Source: Nannocystis sp. RBIL2 (GTDB lineage Bacteria > Myxococcota_A > Polyangia > Nannocystales > Nannocystaceae). Taken from it: a stretch of DNA of 64,000 bases. The notes beneath the pieces are model-generated. The model was not told the DNA's origin and did not search any database. It worked only from the letters and a program-made list of their open reading frames with translations. Both the position numbers and the translations under genes were made by a program. Position 1 is the first letter of the stretch; each line of letters begins with the position of its first letter. The stretch spans positions 5,874,001-5,938,000 of the forward strand of contig NZ_JAPNJW010000001.1 in assembly GCF_026626745.1 (NCBI RefSeq), given 5' to 3'. Shown one piece after another: positions 1 through 8,165 of the stretch.

Positions 1-270
1 CGCAAAGTCGCTTGCCTGGAGAGCCGCTTTACCACCCTCCCCCACAGCACGGGATTACGCTCGGCCCAGGGTAGGTGCCAGGCTCGACCTGGCTCCCGCG
101 GCAGATCGATACCGCGCAGATCCCGCGCGCGATGCGCCCCCTTTCACGAGCAAAAACAGTCACTTACACTTTCCAGCCCTTCCTCCCTTGCCCCCTCTCC
201 CACCGCCCGAGTAAAAGAGCCCTCCCGCGTCGCCACCCTTTCCTGGGCACGGCGCGGCTGGAACCTCAGC

Positions 271-333
271 GACCGGAGCGACCGGACAGCAAGACCGGAC
301 AGTTGCTCCACGGTCACCCCCCAGACCGGACAG
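271..333. repeat. GACCGGACAG direct repeats upstream of dnaA
   Basis: GACCGGACAG occurs at 280-289, 293-302 and 324-333, with a shorter GACCGGA at 271. Two copies are followed by TT. The spacing (13 and 31 bp) and position about 200 bp before dnaA suggest protein-binding sites at the dnaA promoter or origin, but no known motif is recognised. Confidence 0.6.
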
Positions 334-424
334 TTAGCCCTAGTTGTCTCCGGCCCGGCAGGCCGAAATTCGGCCCCCGGGCCCTGAATTTTTGCCCGGC
401 ACGCGCGGGCTCTGAAATTCACAG

Positions 425-513
425 TTGTGGAGAATCGCCGAACCGATTCGGCGATCCATCCGAGACTATTGGGCAATTCACGCAATCCACAGGGCTTCGG
501 AACCTGTGGACGG
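425..513. promoter_or_regulatory. dnaA leader: inverted repeat and DnaA-box-like sites
   Basis: An 8-bp inverted repeat (ATCGCCGA at 434-441, TCGGCGAT at 448-455) lies 65 bp before dnaA. TTGTGGAGA (425-433), CAATCCACA (484-492) and TGTGGACGG (505-513) each keep most of the DnaA-box core TTATCCACA, with two or three mismatches. This fits autoregulation of dnaA by DnaA, but the sites are degenerate. The last one overlaps the ribosome-binding site. Confidence 0.4.
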
Positions 514-520
514 AGGCTTC

Positions 521-1912
521 ATGACCAATATCTGGAGCGAGGCGATTCAAGGACTGCAGCCGAGGCTCGGCGCACAGACCTACGACCTCTGGATCCGGCC
601 GCTCGAATTGCGCCAGGTTCAAGGCCAGCGCCTTCTTCTCACGGCTCCCAACCGGTTCATGAAGGAGTGGTTCGAGAACCACTATCGTGACGTGGTCCTC
701 GACGAGCTCCGGGCGCGTACGGCGCAGGATTATCACATCGAGATCGATATCTCCGCCGCCGGCGAGGCCTCTCCGAACGCCGCCGCTGCCGCCGCCGAGC
801 CCCAGTCGGAGCCCGAGCCGCCGCCGCCTCCGCTGCCGCCCCTGCCCGCGCTGCCACCGATCGGGTTGTCGAGTCGCTACCGCTTCTCCAACTTCATCAA
901 GGGCAGCTCCAACGAGCTCGCCGCCTCGGCCGCCTGGTCGGCCGCGCAGGACCCCGGCGCCCGCTTCAACCCCTTCTTCATCTACGGCGGCGTCGGCTTG
1001 GGCAAGACCCACCTGCTGCACGCGATCGGCCAGCACATCCACGTCCACCGGCCGCACCTGCGCATCGTCTACCAGAGCGCCGAGCGGTTCATGAACGAGT
1101 TCATCTCGGCCGTCCGCTTCAACCAGTTCGACCAGTTCCGGGCCCGCTACCGCGAGCAGTGCGACGTCCTGCTCATCGACGACATCCAATTCATCGCCGG
1201 CCGCGACCGCACGATGGACGAGTTCTTCCACGTCTTCAACGCGCTCTACGAGGCCGAGAAGCAGATCGTCGTCACCGCCGACCGCATGCCCGGCGACATG
1301 CAGGGCATGGAAGACCGCCTGATCTCCCGCCTCAACTGGGGCCTCGTCGCCGACATCAAGGCCCCCGACCTCGAGACCCGCGTCGCCATCCTCAAGCAGA
1401 AGGCCGACGTCGATCGCATCGACCTCCCCGACGACGTCGCGCTCCACCTCGCCACCCACGTCCGCAGCAACGTGCGTGAGCTCGAGGGCTCGCTCGTCCG
1501 CGTCTCCACCTTCGCCGCGCTCAAGAATCAACCGCTGAGCCGCGAGTTCGTCAGCGAGGTGCTCGGCGTCTCGGCCGCCCCCGCGCAGGCGGCGCCCATC
1601 AGCATCGAGAGCGTCCAGAAGGTCGTCGCCAGCCATTTCTCCGTCCGTATCGCCGACCTCAAGGGTCCGCGGCGACACCAGGGCATCTCCCGCCCGCGCA
1701 TGATCGCCATGTACCTCAGCCGTCAGCTCACCGGCGCCAGCTTCCCCGAAATCGGCCTGCGCTTCGGCGGCAAGGACCACTCGACCGTCATCAACGCCTG
1801 CAAGCGCATCGAGAGCATCCAGAGCGAGGACAGCGAGCTCCGCGAGACAGTCGCCGCGCTGCGCCAGCTCCTCGCCCACGAGCCCGCCCACGCCGCCCAG
1901 CTGCCCTCCTGA
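521..1912 (+). CDS. dnaA: Chromosomal replication initiator DnaA
   Basis: DnaA binds oriC, melts the origin and loads the replicative helicase. The 463-residue protein has the usual plan: an N-terminal domain (about 1-85), a Pro/Glu-rich linker with a long proline run (about 90-115), an AAA+ domain with Walker A GGVGLGKTHLL and Walker B LLIDDIQF, and the C-terminal DNA-binding domain with FGGKDHSTVINACKRI, the box-recognition signature. The reading frame is open from 425, but ATG at 521 follows GGAGG with good spacing and starts TNIWSEAIQ-like, as in other DnaA proteins. A terminator follows at 2110. Confidence 0.97.
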   Translation: MTNIWSEAIQGLQPRLGAQTYDLWIRPLELRQVQGQRLLLTAPNRFMKEWFENHYRDVVLDELRARTAQDYHIEIDISAAGEASPNAAAAAAEPQSEPEPPPPPLPPLPALPPIGLSSRYRFSNFIKGSSNELAASAAWSAAQDPGARFNPFFIYGGVGLGKTHLLHAIGQHIHVHRPHLRIVYQSAERFMNEFISAVRFNQFDQFRARYREQCDVLLIDDIQFIAGRDRTMDEFFHVFNALYEAEKQIVVTADRMPGDMQGMEDRLISRLNWGLVADIKAPDLETRVAILKQKADVDRIDLPDDVALHLATHVRSNVRELEGSLVRVSTFAALKNQPLSREFVSEVLGVSAAPAQAAPISIESVQKVVASHFSVRIADLKGPRRHQGISRPRMIAMYLSRQLTGASFPEIGLRFGGKDHSTVINACKRIESIQSEDSELRETVAALRQLLAHEPAHAAQLPS

Positions 1913-2407
1913 TCGGCACCCTCGCGAGCGCCCGGTCCGTCGGTTCGCCCCACAGCGCGCCGGTCGCCGACCTCGCGCTCAGCAAGCAATTCCAGCTCCC
2001 TGGCCGCTCCGCCTCGTCGACGCCGTAGCTCACGGCGAGGCGTGGCGTGGCGGCTCACGTCCGTCACCCACCGCCGGCCCCGCCGCGCCACGACTCCATC
2101 ACACCGTCAGCCGAGCCGCCCCGAGCGGCCCGGCTTTTTGTGCTTTCTCGGCGGCGCGTACACTTTCCACAACGATCTGTGGAACAGCCTGCGGACAACC
2201 TGGGGACCCTTGCCTCGCCCCTGCGTCGGGGGTAACTCTGGCTTCGCTCACCAGTCTTTCACCCCCCTCTGATCTCCCGATCCACCAATCATCTCGGTCC
2301 CATCGCCGCTTCTTCCCCCGACTCACAGCGACGATCACGAGGACGAGCTTTAAAAATTCTCTTTAAACCCTTAATAAATCTCCCGCCCACATCCTCCCGA
2401 GGCCTCG
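1913..2407. other. dnaA-dnaN intergenic region, candidate oriC
   Basis: This 495-bp gap has no supported gene. It contains CTTTCCACA (2163-2171) and TGTGGAACA (2178-2186), DnaA-box-like sites with two mismatches each in opposite orientations, and further TGTGG/GGACAACC-type words up to about 2210. At 2349-2380 lies an AT-rich stretch with TTTAAAAATT, CTTTAAA and TTAATAAAT, exceptional in this GC-rich DNA and a natural DNA-unwinding element. Location, box-like sites and AT-rich tract together support an origin; box degeneracy is the weak point. Confidence 0.6.
2110..2139 (+). terminator. Intrinsic terminator after dnaA
   Basis: GCCG-AG-CCGC pairs with GCGG-CC-CGGC around a CCCGA loop, and TTTTT follows at once. 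It lies about 200 bp after the dnaA stop and would separate dnaA transcription from the origin and dnaN. Confidence 0.6.
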
Positions 2408-3511
2408 ATGGAATTCGAGATCGATCAAGCCAGGTTCCTCTCCGCACTCGCGCTCGCGCAGACCGTCGCCGACAAGCGCAGCAACAACATGCCTATCTTG
2501 GCGAACGTCCTGCTGCGCACCACCAAGGACAACCGCCTCGTCTGCAGCGCGACCGACATGATGATCTCGATCACCGAGAGCATCCCGGTCGAGGTGAAGA
2601 CCCCGGGAGCGCTCACCCTCGGCGTCCGCTCGCTCCACAACGTCGTGCGCACCCTGCCGAGCAAGCCGATCCGGGTGAGGTCGGCCGAGAACCACTGGGC
2701 CGAGCTGTCGGTCGCGCGCAGCAGCTTCAAGCTCATGGGGCAGGTCCACACCGACTTCCCCGAGCTGCCCGACCCCAAGGGTCAGAAATTCATCACCATC
2801 CCGGGCCACGCCCTCTCGGACCTGATCCAGCGCACCCAGTTCAGCGTGTCGACCGACGAGGCGCGGGTCAACCTCAACGGCGTCCTGTTCGAGTGTGACG
2901 GCGTCACCGGCACCATGGTGTCGACCGACGGCCACCGGCTCACCAAGTACAGCCTCCCGCTCGCCGGTCCCAAGCTCGAGCGCGGCATCATCATCCCGCG
3001 CAAGGGCATGCTGGAGATCAAGCGCGTGCTCGACCGCGTCCAGGGCGAGGTCGGCCTCGCTGTCGACAGCCAGCACATCTTCGTCCAGGCCGCCGACCTG
3101 ACCCTCTCGGTCAAGCTCAACAACGTCGTCTTCCCGCCCTACGAGAAGGTCATCCCGGGCGACCACAAGCGCCGCGTCACCGCGCTCCGTGACGAGCTCG
3201 TCGATGCCCTCAAGCGCGCCGAGGTCATGGCCCCCGAGAAGACCGCCACCGTGCGCGTCCAGCTCGACAAGGGCACCCTGCACCTGACCGCCGACAACCC
3301 CGACCTCGGCGTCGCCCACCAGGAGCTCGAGATCGACTTCGAGGGCGAGCCGCTGGTCGCCGGCTTCAACGCCCGCTACCTGATCGAGGTCCTCGAGGCC
3401 ATCGACGCCAAGCAGGTCTGGCTCGACTTCCAGGGCGAGCTCGACCCCTGCGTCGTCCGTCCCGTCGACGGCGTCGACCTCCTCGGCGTCGTCATGCCCA
3501 TGCGGATCTGA
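2408..3511 (+). CDS. dnaN: DNA polymerase III beta subunit (sliding clamp)
   Basis: The 367-residue product has normal length for the beta clamp, which tethers polymerase III to DNA as a ring dimer. Recognisable family segments are the N-terminal MEFEIDQARFLSALALAQ, the central KGMLEIKRVL block and the C-terminal VDGVDLLGVVMPMRI, where VMPMR is the family end that forms the protein-binding pocket. It follows the candidate origin and precedes recF by 34 bp. The ribosome-binding site is weak (CGAGG). Confidence 0.97.
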   Translation: MEFEIDQARFLSALALAQTVADKRSNNMPILANVLLRTTKDNRLVCSATDMMISITESIPVEVKTPGALTLGVRSLHNVVRTLPSKPIRVRSAENHWAELSVARSSFKLMGQVHTDFPELPDPKGQKFITIPGHALSDLIQRTQFSVSTDEARVNLNGVLFECDGVTGTMVSTDGHRLTKYSLPLAGPKLERGIIIPRKGMLEIKRVLDRVQGEVGLAVDSQHIFVQAADLTLSVKLNNVVFPPYEKVIPGDHKRRVTALRDELVDALKRAEVMAPEKTATVRVQLDKGTLHLTADNPDLGVAHQELEIDFEGEPLVAGFNARYLIEVLEAIDAKQVWLDFQGELDPCVVRPVDGVDLLGVVMPMRI

Positions 3512-3545
3512 CCTCCGGGACCGCCTCGCTCCTCGGTGCTCGCGC

Positions 3546-4703
3546 GTGCTGCTGCAACACCTCAGTCTCCGCGAGTTCCGCAACTTCGCCGCCGGTGACC
3601 TCGACTTCGGCGCCCGCTTCACCGTGCTGCACGGCCCCAACGGGGTCGGCAAGACCAACATCCTCGAGGCGCTCTACCTCGTCGCCACCTTGAGGTCGTT
3701 CCGCTCGGCCGACCTCGGCCCGCTGGTCCGCCACGGCGCCTCCGAGTCCCGGGTCGAGGTCAGCGGGCACGACCGGCAGCTCGGCCTCGGCACCAAGCTC
3801 GCCGTCCACCTGACCCGCACGGCGCGCCAGACCCGGCGCCTCGCCATCGCCGACGGCAAGACAGTGCGCTCGGGCCCCGACTTCTACGGCCGCCTGCGCG
3901 CCATTCTCTTCACCCCGGAGGACCTCGGCGTCCTGCGCGGCTCGCCCACCGGCCGGCGCCAGTTTCTCGACCGCGCGCTTTTCGCGCGCGATCGCGCACA
4001 CATCGCCGACATCGCCGACTACGACAAGCTCCTGCGCTCCCGAAACCGCGTCCTGCGCGGCGAGGACGCCGGCATCGCGCGCGGCCAGCAGGACAGCCTC
4101 CTCGACGCCTACGACGCCGGCCTGGCCGCTGCAGGGGCCCGCATCTGGGTCCGCCGGGAGCGGCTGCTCGCCGACCTCCGCAGCGCCTTTGCCGAGGCCT
4201 TCGCCCAGATCCACGGCCGGCACCTCGGCGTCAGCCTGGGGTACGTCAGCAAGCTCGCCGGCGAGGCCGGGGCCGAGCCGGGTGACCCGCAGATGCGCCT
4301 CGCCGAGGCCTTGCGCGGCGCGCGGCGGCACGACCTCGTGCGCGGCACCACCACCGTCGGCCCGCACCGCGACGACTTCGACGTGCGGCTCGACGGCCAG
4401 GACGCGGGCGCCTTCGCCTCGCAGGGTCAGGCGCGCGCGCTCATCCTCGCCTTCAAGATCGCCGAGCTGCAGGACGCTCGCGCGCGGGCCGGTGAAGCCC
4501 CGGTGCTGCTGCTCGACGACGTCTCGAGCGAACTCGACCCACAGCGCTCTGCGCAGCTGTTCGAGGCGCTTTTGCGCGAGGCCGGCCAGTGTGTCCTCAC
4601 GACCACCGCCCCGCACTTCATCGGCCTGCCGGCGGGCGGCGATTGCCGTTACATCGAAATCGACAAGGGTCACATCAAACTCGGCGGCGACAGCGGCCCG
4701 TAA
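3546..4703 (+). CDS. recF: DNA replication and repair protein RecF
   Basis: RecF is an SMC-like ATPase that, with RecO and RecR, loads RecA at gapped DNA. The 385-residue protein shows Walker A GPNGVGKTN (about residues 30-38), the ABC-type signature SQGQARAL near 290 and Walker B VLLLDDVSSELD. The start is GTG, giving MLLQHLSLREFRNF, the typical family N-terminus; no ATG lies nearby. It is co-directional with dnaN and gyrB, the classical origin order. Confidence 0.96.
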   Translation: MLLQHLSLREFRNFAAGDLDFGARFTVLHGPNGVGKTNILEALYLVATLRSFRSADLGPLVRHGASESRVEVSGHDRQLGLGTKLAVHLTRTARQTRRLAIADGKTVRSGPDFYGRLRAILFTPEDLGVLRGSPTGRRQFLDRALFARDRAHIADIADYDKLLRSRNRVLRGEDAGIARGQQDSLLDAYDAGLAAAGARIWVRRERLLADLRSAFAEAFAQIHGRHLGVSLGYVSKLAGEAGAEPGDPQMRLAEALRGARRHDLVRGTTTVGPHRDDFDVRLDGQDAGAFASQGQARALILAFKIAELQDARARAGEAPVLLLDDVSSELDPQRSAQLFEALLREAGQCVLTTTAPHFIGLPAGGDCRYIEIDKGHIKLGGDSGP

Positions 4704-4818
4704 CCGGCCTAAAACCGGGAAAAACGCCTGTTTGGGCGTGGCACGCGCGACCTTCGGGTGGTAGGATCCGGGCGCTGTTTTCAGCCGCAGGGCCGTCGCC
4801 CGCGCCCTGGGAATTCCC

Positions 4819-7293
4819 ATGTCAGAAGTCGACAAGACGCAAGCTCCCGCCGACGATTACAACGCCGACTCGATCTCCGTGCTCGAGGGTCTCGAGGCCG
4901 TACGCAAGCGGCCCGGCATGTACATCGGCGACACCAGCGACGGCTCCGGCCTCCACAAGATGGTCTTCGAGGTCGTCGACAACTCGATCGACGAGGCCCT
5001 CGCCGGTTGGTGCAAGAACATCGACATCACGATCCACCCCGACAACTCCGTCTCCGTCGACGACGACGGGCGCGGGATCCCGGTCGGCGCGATGGAGGTC
5101 GGCGGCAAGGTGATGGACGCCGCGATCGTGATCCTCACGGTCCTGCACGCCGGCGGCAAGTTCAACAACAACAACTACAAGGTCTCGGGCGGTCTGCACG
5201 GCGTCGGCGTCTCGGTCGTCAACGCCCTGTCCGACTGGCTGAAGCTCGAGATCTGGCGCGACAACAAGGTCCACAACGTCCGCTTCGAGCGCGGCGACCC
5301 GGTCACTCCGGTCGAGGCGGGGGGCCGCACCGAGCGACGCGGCACGCGGGTCCACTTCCACCCCGACCCGTTGATCTTCAGCACCACCGAGATCGACTTC
5401 GAGGTTCTGTCCAACCGCTTCCGCGAGCTCAGCTTCCTCAACCAGGGCGTGCGGATGCACCTGCGCGACCTCCGGAGCGGCCGCGAGAAGGTGTTCGACG
5501 GCGATGGCGGGATCCCGAGCTTCGTCAAGCTGCTCGCGCAGCACAAAGAGGTCGTCGGCGACCTCATCTCGTTCAGCCGCGACATCGAGTTCGAGTACGA
5601 GGGCGAGCAGAAGACGCTCGGCGTCCAGGTGGCGATGCAGTGGACCGACGCCTACCAGGAGACGATCCTCTGCTTCACCAACAACATCGCCAACCGCGAC
5701 GGCGGCACCCACCTCACCGGCTTCCGCACCGCGCTGACGAAGGTCGTCAACGCCTACGCCGACAGCAGCGGCCAGCTCAAGGCCCACAAGACCAACCTCG
5801 CTGGCGAGGAGGTGCGCGAGGGCCTCGTCGCCATCGTCTCGATCCGCCACCCTGACCCGAAGTTCAGCTCGCAGATCAAGGACAAGCTGGTCTCCGGCGA
5901 GGTCACCAGCCTGGTCTCGACCGTGGTCAACGAGGAGCTCGGCAAGTACCTCGAGGAGAACCCGCGCTCGGCCAAGCTCGTGGTCGAGCGGGCGATCCTC
6001 GCCGCCCGCGCCCGCGCGGCCGCCCGCAAGGCCCGCGAGACCATCACCCGCAAGGGCATCCTCGACGGCCTGTCACTGCCCGGCAAGCTGGCGGACTGCC
6101 AGGAGAAGGCCCCGGAGCACGCCGAAATCTTCATCGTCGAGGGCGACAGCGCCGGTGGCTCCGCCAAGCAGGGCCGCGATCGTCGGACGCAGGCGATCCT
6201 CCCCTTGCGCGGCAAGATCCTTAACGTCGAGAAGGCGCGCGTCGACAAGATGCTCTCCAGCCAGGAGATCATCACCCTCATCACCGCGCTCGGCACCGGC
6301 ATCGGCCCCGACAGCTACGACATCAACAAGCTGCGGTACCACACCATCGTCATCATGACGGACGCCGACGTCGACGGCTCGCACATCCGCACGCTGCTGC
6401 TGACGTTCTTCTACCGCCACTTCCCCGAGATCATCGAGCGCGAGCACCTCTACATCGCCCAGCCGCCGCTCTACAAGGTCAAGGCCGGCAAGGTCGAGAC
6501 CTACCTGAAGAACGAGGCCGCGCTCGACGAGTTCATCATCAACAACGCCGTCGGCGACCTCGAGCTCGTCATCGGGAGCCACGCCGTCTCGGGCGAGGTG
6601 TTCGCCGCGATCGCCCGCCAGGGCGCGCGCTACAAGCAGCTGGTCGAGTCGCTCGCGCGCGAGCACCGGGCGCAGGTGGTCGAGTTCCTGGTCGACAAGC
6701 TCGAGGCCGACGCCAACCTGGCCGCCAGCTTCACCGACGAGGCAGCGGTCAACGCCCTCGGCGCCTCGCTCAAGACCGAGGTCGCCGGGCGGATCGAGAA
6801 CAACCCGACCATCGACATCTTCGTCGAGGCCGACCCGACCGACCCCGCACGCAAGCAGCTCCGCGTCCAGATCCTCGTCGACGGCGTGCGCCACGACGAG
6901 CTCGTCAACGTCGAGCTGCTCGGCGGTTACCAGCTCACCGAGCTGCTCAAGATCCGCCGCCAGCTGGTCGACTACGGCACGGGCGACCTGGCCCTGCGCC
7001 GCAAGGGCGAGGTCGTGGCCAGCCCCAAGCGCCTGCTCGACATCGTCCATCACATCGGCGAGCTCGGCCGCAGCGGCCTGCAGATCCAGCGCTACAAGGG
7101 CCTCGGCGAGATGAACCCCGAGCAGCTGTGGGAGACCACGATGGACAAGAGCCGCCGCGCCCTCCTCAAGGTCAGCGTCGGCAACAACCTCGAGGCCGAC
7201 AACGTGTTCGCCGTGCTCATGGGCGACAACGTCGAGCCCCGCCGCGAATTCATCACGCAGAACGCCCTCAACGCGCGCAACCTCGACATCTGA
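4819..7293 (+). CDS. gyrB: DNA gyrase subunit B
   Basis: GyrB supplies the ATPase and part of the cleavage site of gyrase, which introduces negative supercoils. At 824 residues it is the long Gram-negative form with an insert in the C-terminal half (about 560-700). Visible motifs are RKRPGMYIGD near the N-terminus, the ATP-binding DNSIDEA and GLHGVG, the TOPRIM EGDSAGGSAKQGRDR with PLRGKILNVEKA, DADVDGSHI, and the C-terminal QRYKGLGEMNPEQLWETT. A 115-bp gap separates it from recF. The downstream gap carries the first 14-bp repeat array. Confidence 0.98.
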   Translation: MSEVDKTQAPADDYNADSISVLEGLEAVRKRPGMYIGDTSDGSGLHKMVFEVVDNSIDEALAGWCKNIDITIHPDNSVSVDDDGRGIPVGAMEVGGKVMDAAIVILTVLHAGGKFNNNNYKVSGGLHGVGVSVVNALSDWLKLEIWRDNKVHNVRFERGDPVTPVEAGGRTERRGTRVHFHPDPLIFSTTEIDFEVLSNRFRELSFLNQGVRMHLRDLRSGREKVFDGDGGIPSFVKLLAQHKEVVGDLISFSRDIEFEYEGEQKTLGVQVAMQWTDAYQETILCFTNNIANRDGGTHLTGFRTALTKVVNAYADSSGQLKAHKTNLAGEEVREGLVAIVSIRHPDPKFSSQIKDKLVSGEVTSLVSTVVNEELGKYLEENPRSAKLVVERAILAARARAAARKARETITRKGILDGLSLPGKLADCQEKAPEHAEIFIVEGDSAGGSAKQGRDRRTQAILPLRGKILNVEKARVDKMLSSQEIITLITALGTGIGPDSYDINKLRYHTIVIMTDADVDGSHIRTLLLTFFYRHFPEIIEREHLYIAQPPLYKVKAGKVETYLKNEAALDEFIINNAVGDLELVIGSHAVSGEVFAAIARQGARYKQLVESLAREHRAQVVEFLVDKLEADANLAASFTDEAAVNALGASLKTEVAGRIENNPTIDIFVEADPTDPARKQLRVQILVDGVRHDELVNVELLGGYQLTELLKIRRQLVDYGTGDLALRRKGEVVASPKRLLDIVHHIGELGRSGLQIQRYKGLGEMNPEQLWETTMDKSRRALLKVSVGNNLEADNVFAVLMGDNVEPRREFITQNALNARNLDI

Positions 7294-7638
7294 GGTTGTT
7301 TTCAAGGAGACATGTCCGAAAGGACATGTCTCCTGTCGATGTGAATGAAGGACATGCCCGAGAGGACATGTCCTTCAGCGCTTCTTGGCTTGTTAGCCGG
7401 CCGAAGATGCACTCGGCCGCTCATCCGGCCCGATCGTATTCCGCGAGGACTCGCTCTTACCTCGGCGGGCTGGCTTCGAGAGGCGGCGACGTCAACACCT
7501 CGCGAGAAACATCGTTCGCGCGAGATGTCGTCAGCCCTTTCGTGAGCTGGCGGAGCGGTGCCCTCGCCGCCTTGAGGCCCGCGCCGCTCAGGACTGCAGT
7601 TTCACGACGACCTCAGCATGTCCGAAGGGACATGCGAC
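7294..7638. other. Gene-free gap between gyrB and the convergent lipoprotein gene
   Basis: No coding sequence is supported in these 345 bp. The gap holds two blocks of the 14-bp CATGTCC repeat (7303-7378 and 7617-7644). Between them lies ordinary GC-rich sequence with no recognised site. Confidence 0.7.
7303..7378. repeat. 14-bp palindromic repeat array (about 5 units)
   Basis: CATG cores lie at 7311, 7325, 7353 and 7367, with a degenerate one near 7338. Each good unit is CATGTCC plus spacer plus GGA, with GAAA and GAGA loops (GNRA type) between the arms. The array sits between the convergent ends of gyrB and the DUF3347 gene and could act as a bidirectional 3'-end structure, though no U-run follows. 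Confidence 0.85.
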
Positions 7639-7644
7639 TCAGCC
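7617..7644. repeat. 14-bp palindromic repeat, 2 units
   Basis: CATGTCC and GGACATG arms with CATG at 7617 and 7631, exactly 14 bp apart, form a 7-bp stem with loop GAAG. It touches the 3' end of the DUF3347 lipoprotein gene. Confidence 0.8.
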
Positions 7645-8115
7645 CGGCGCCTTGTCCCACGCGACCTTGTCGCCGCAGTGGAGCATCATCATCCCGTGGT
7701 ACGGGTTGATGATTTCGCCCGTCTTCTGCACCCAGTAGGCCCCCTTGTTATTGAAGGCCATCGGGCAGAAGACCACTTCGTAGCCGGCGCGCTGGTCGCT
7801 GTGGGCCTTGAGGTACGAGATGAGGCCCATGCTCATCTTCTCGAAGCCTGCGCGGGCCGTGTCGATGTCCTGGGCTGCGACGCGTCCTGCGCCGGCCACG
7901 ACCTCGGGGATGCCGGCTTCGGTCTGCAGCGGATCGGCCGCCACCACCACCTGGGCGGACAGCTCGGACAGCTTGTCGAGGCGGTCCGCCGCCAGCGTCT
8001 CCTGGATCGTCACGTAGGGCTGTACGACGGACGTCGGCGCCGGTTGGGCGGGCTTGCCGGCCTCGCTGCTGCAGGCCACTGCGGCGATGAACGTGAGCAG
8101 GATGCGCCTCGGCAC
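7639..8115 (-). CDS. DUF3347-type lipoprotein
   Basis: This short secreted protein (158 residues from GTG at 8115) has a signal peptide ending in AVAC, a plausible though weak lipobox. The C-terminal half carries the DUF3347-like signature: a helix with KMSMGLISYLK, then CPMAFNNKGAYW and NPYHGMMMLHCG. In this family the conserved Cys, Met and His residues sit where a soft metal such as copper could bind, and members often occur near metal-efflux genes; metal binding here is inference. The frame is open to an ATG at 8133, but GTG gives a better signal peptide and leaves 50 bp to the divergent neighbour. Confidence 0.75.
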   Translation of the reverse strand: MPRRILLTFIAAVACSSEAGKPAQPAPTSVVQPYVTIQETLAADRLDKLSELSAQVVVAADPLQTEAGIPEVVAGAGRVAAQDIDTARAGFEKMSMGLISYLKAHSDQRAGYEVVFCPMAFNNKGAYWVQKTGEIINPYHGMMMLHCGDKVAWDKAPG

Positions 8116-8165
8116 GTTACCGGCGTACCACATGCGTGGACCTTGCGGTAGAGTCCGGCCGGCTC

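Larger units (their letters stand above)
1..520. other. Region upstream of dnaA, no gene supported
   Basis: I see no convincing coding sequence here. Reading frames on both strands are short and have no family resemblance. The stretch holds GACCGGACAG direct repeats, an inverted repeat and three sequences resembling DnaA boxes (listed separately). The 11-mer TACACTTTCCA at 165-175 occurs again at 2159-2169 inside the candidate origin, so the two flanks of dnaA share at least one short element. In many bacteria rpmH-rnpA-yidC lie upstream of dnaA; nothing of them is visible here. Confidence 0.6.

Noticed and set aside
419..1891. Long minus-strand frame across dnaA
   Set aside because: It mirrors a strongly supported dnaA and has only low-complexity composition; high-GC shadow frames are expected. 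The same holds for long opposite-strand frames over gyrB (6073-7305), the 8166 gene, uvrB (23280-25988), the iron-sulfur gene (12494-14323) and the receptor (58875-62045).
7303..7378. A CRISPR array
   Set aside because: The units are 14 bp with 4-base spacers; CRISPR repeats and spacers are each about 25-40 bp, and no cas gene is near.
7621..7634. 14-bp hairpins as classical intrinsic terminators
   Set aside because: The stems are right but none has a U-run after it, and many lie inside genes, so calling them terminators is not justified.
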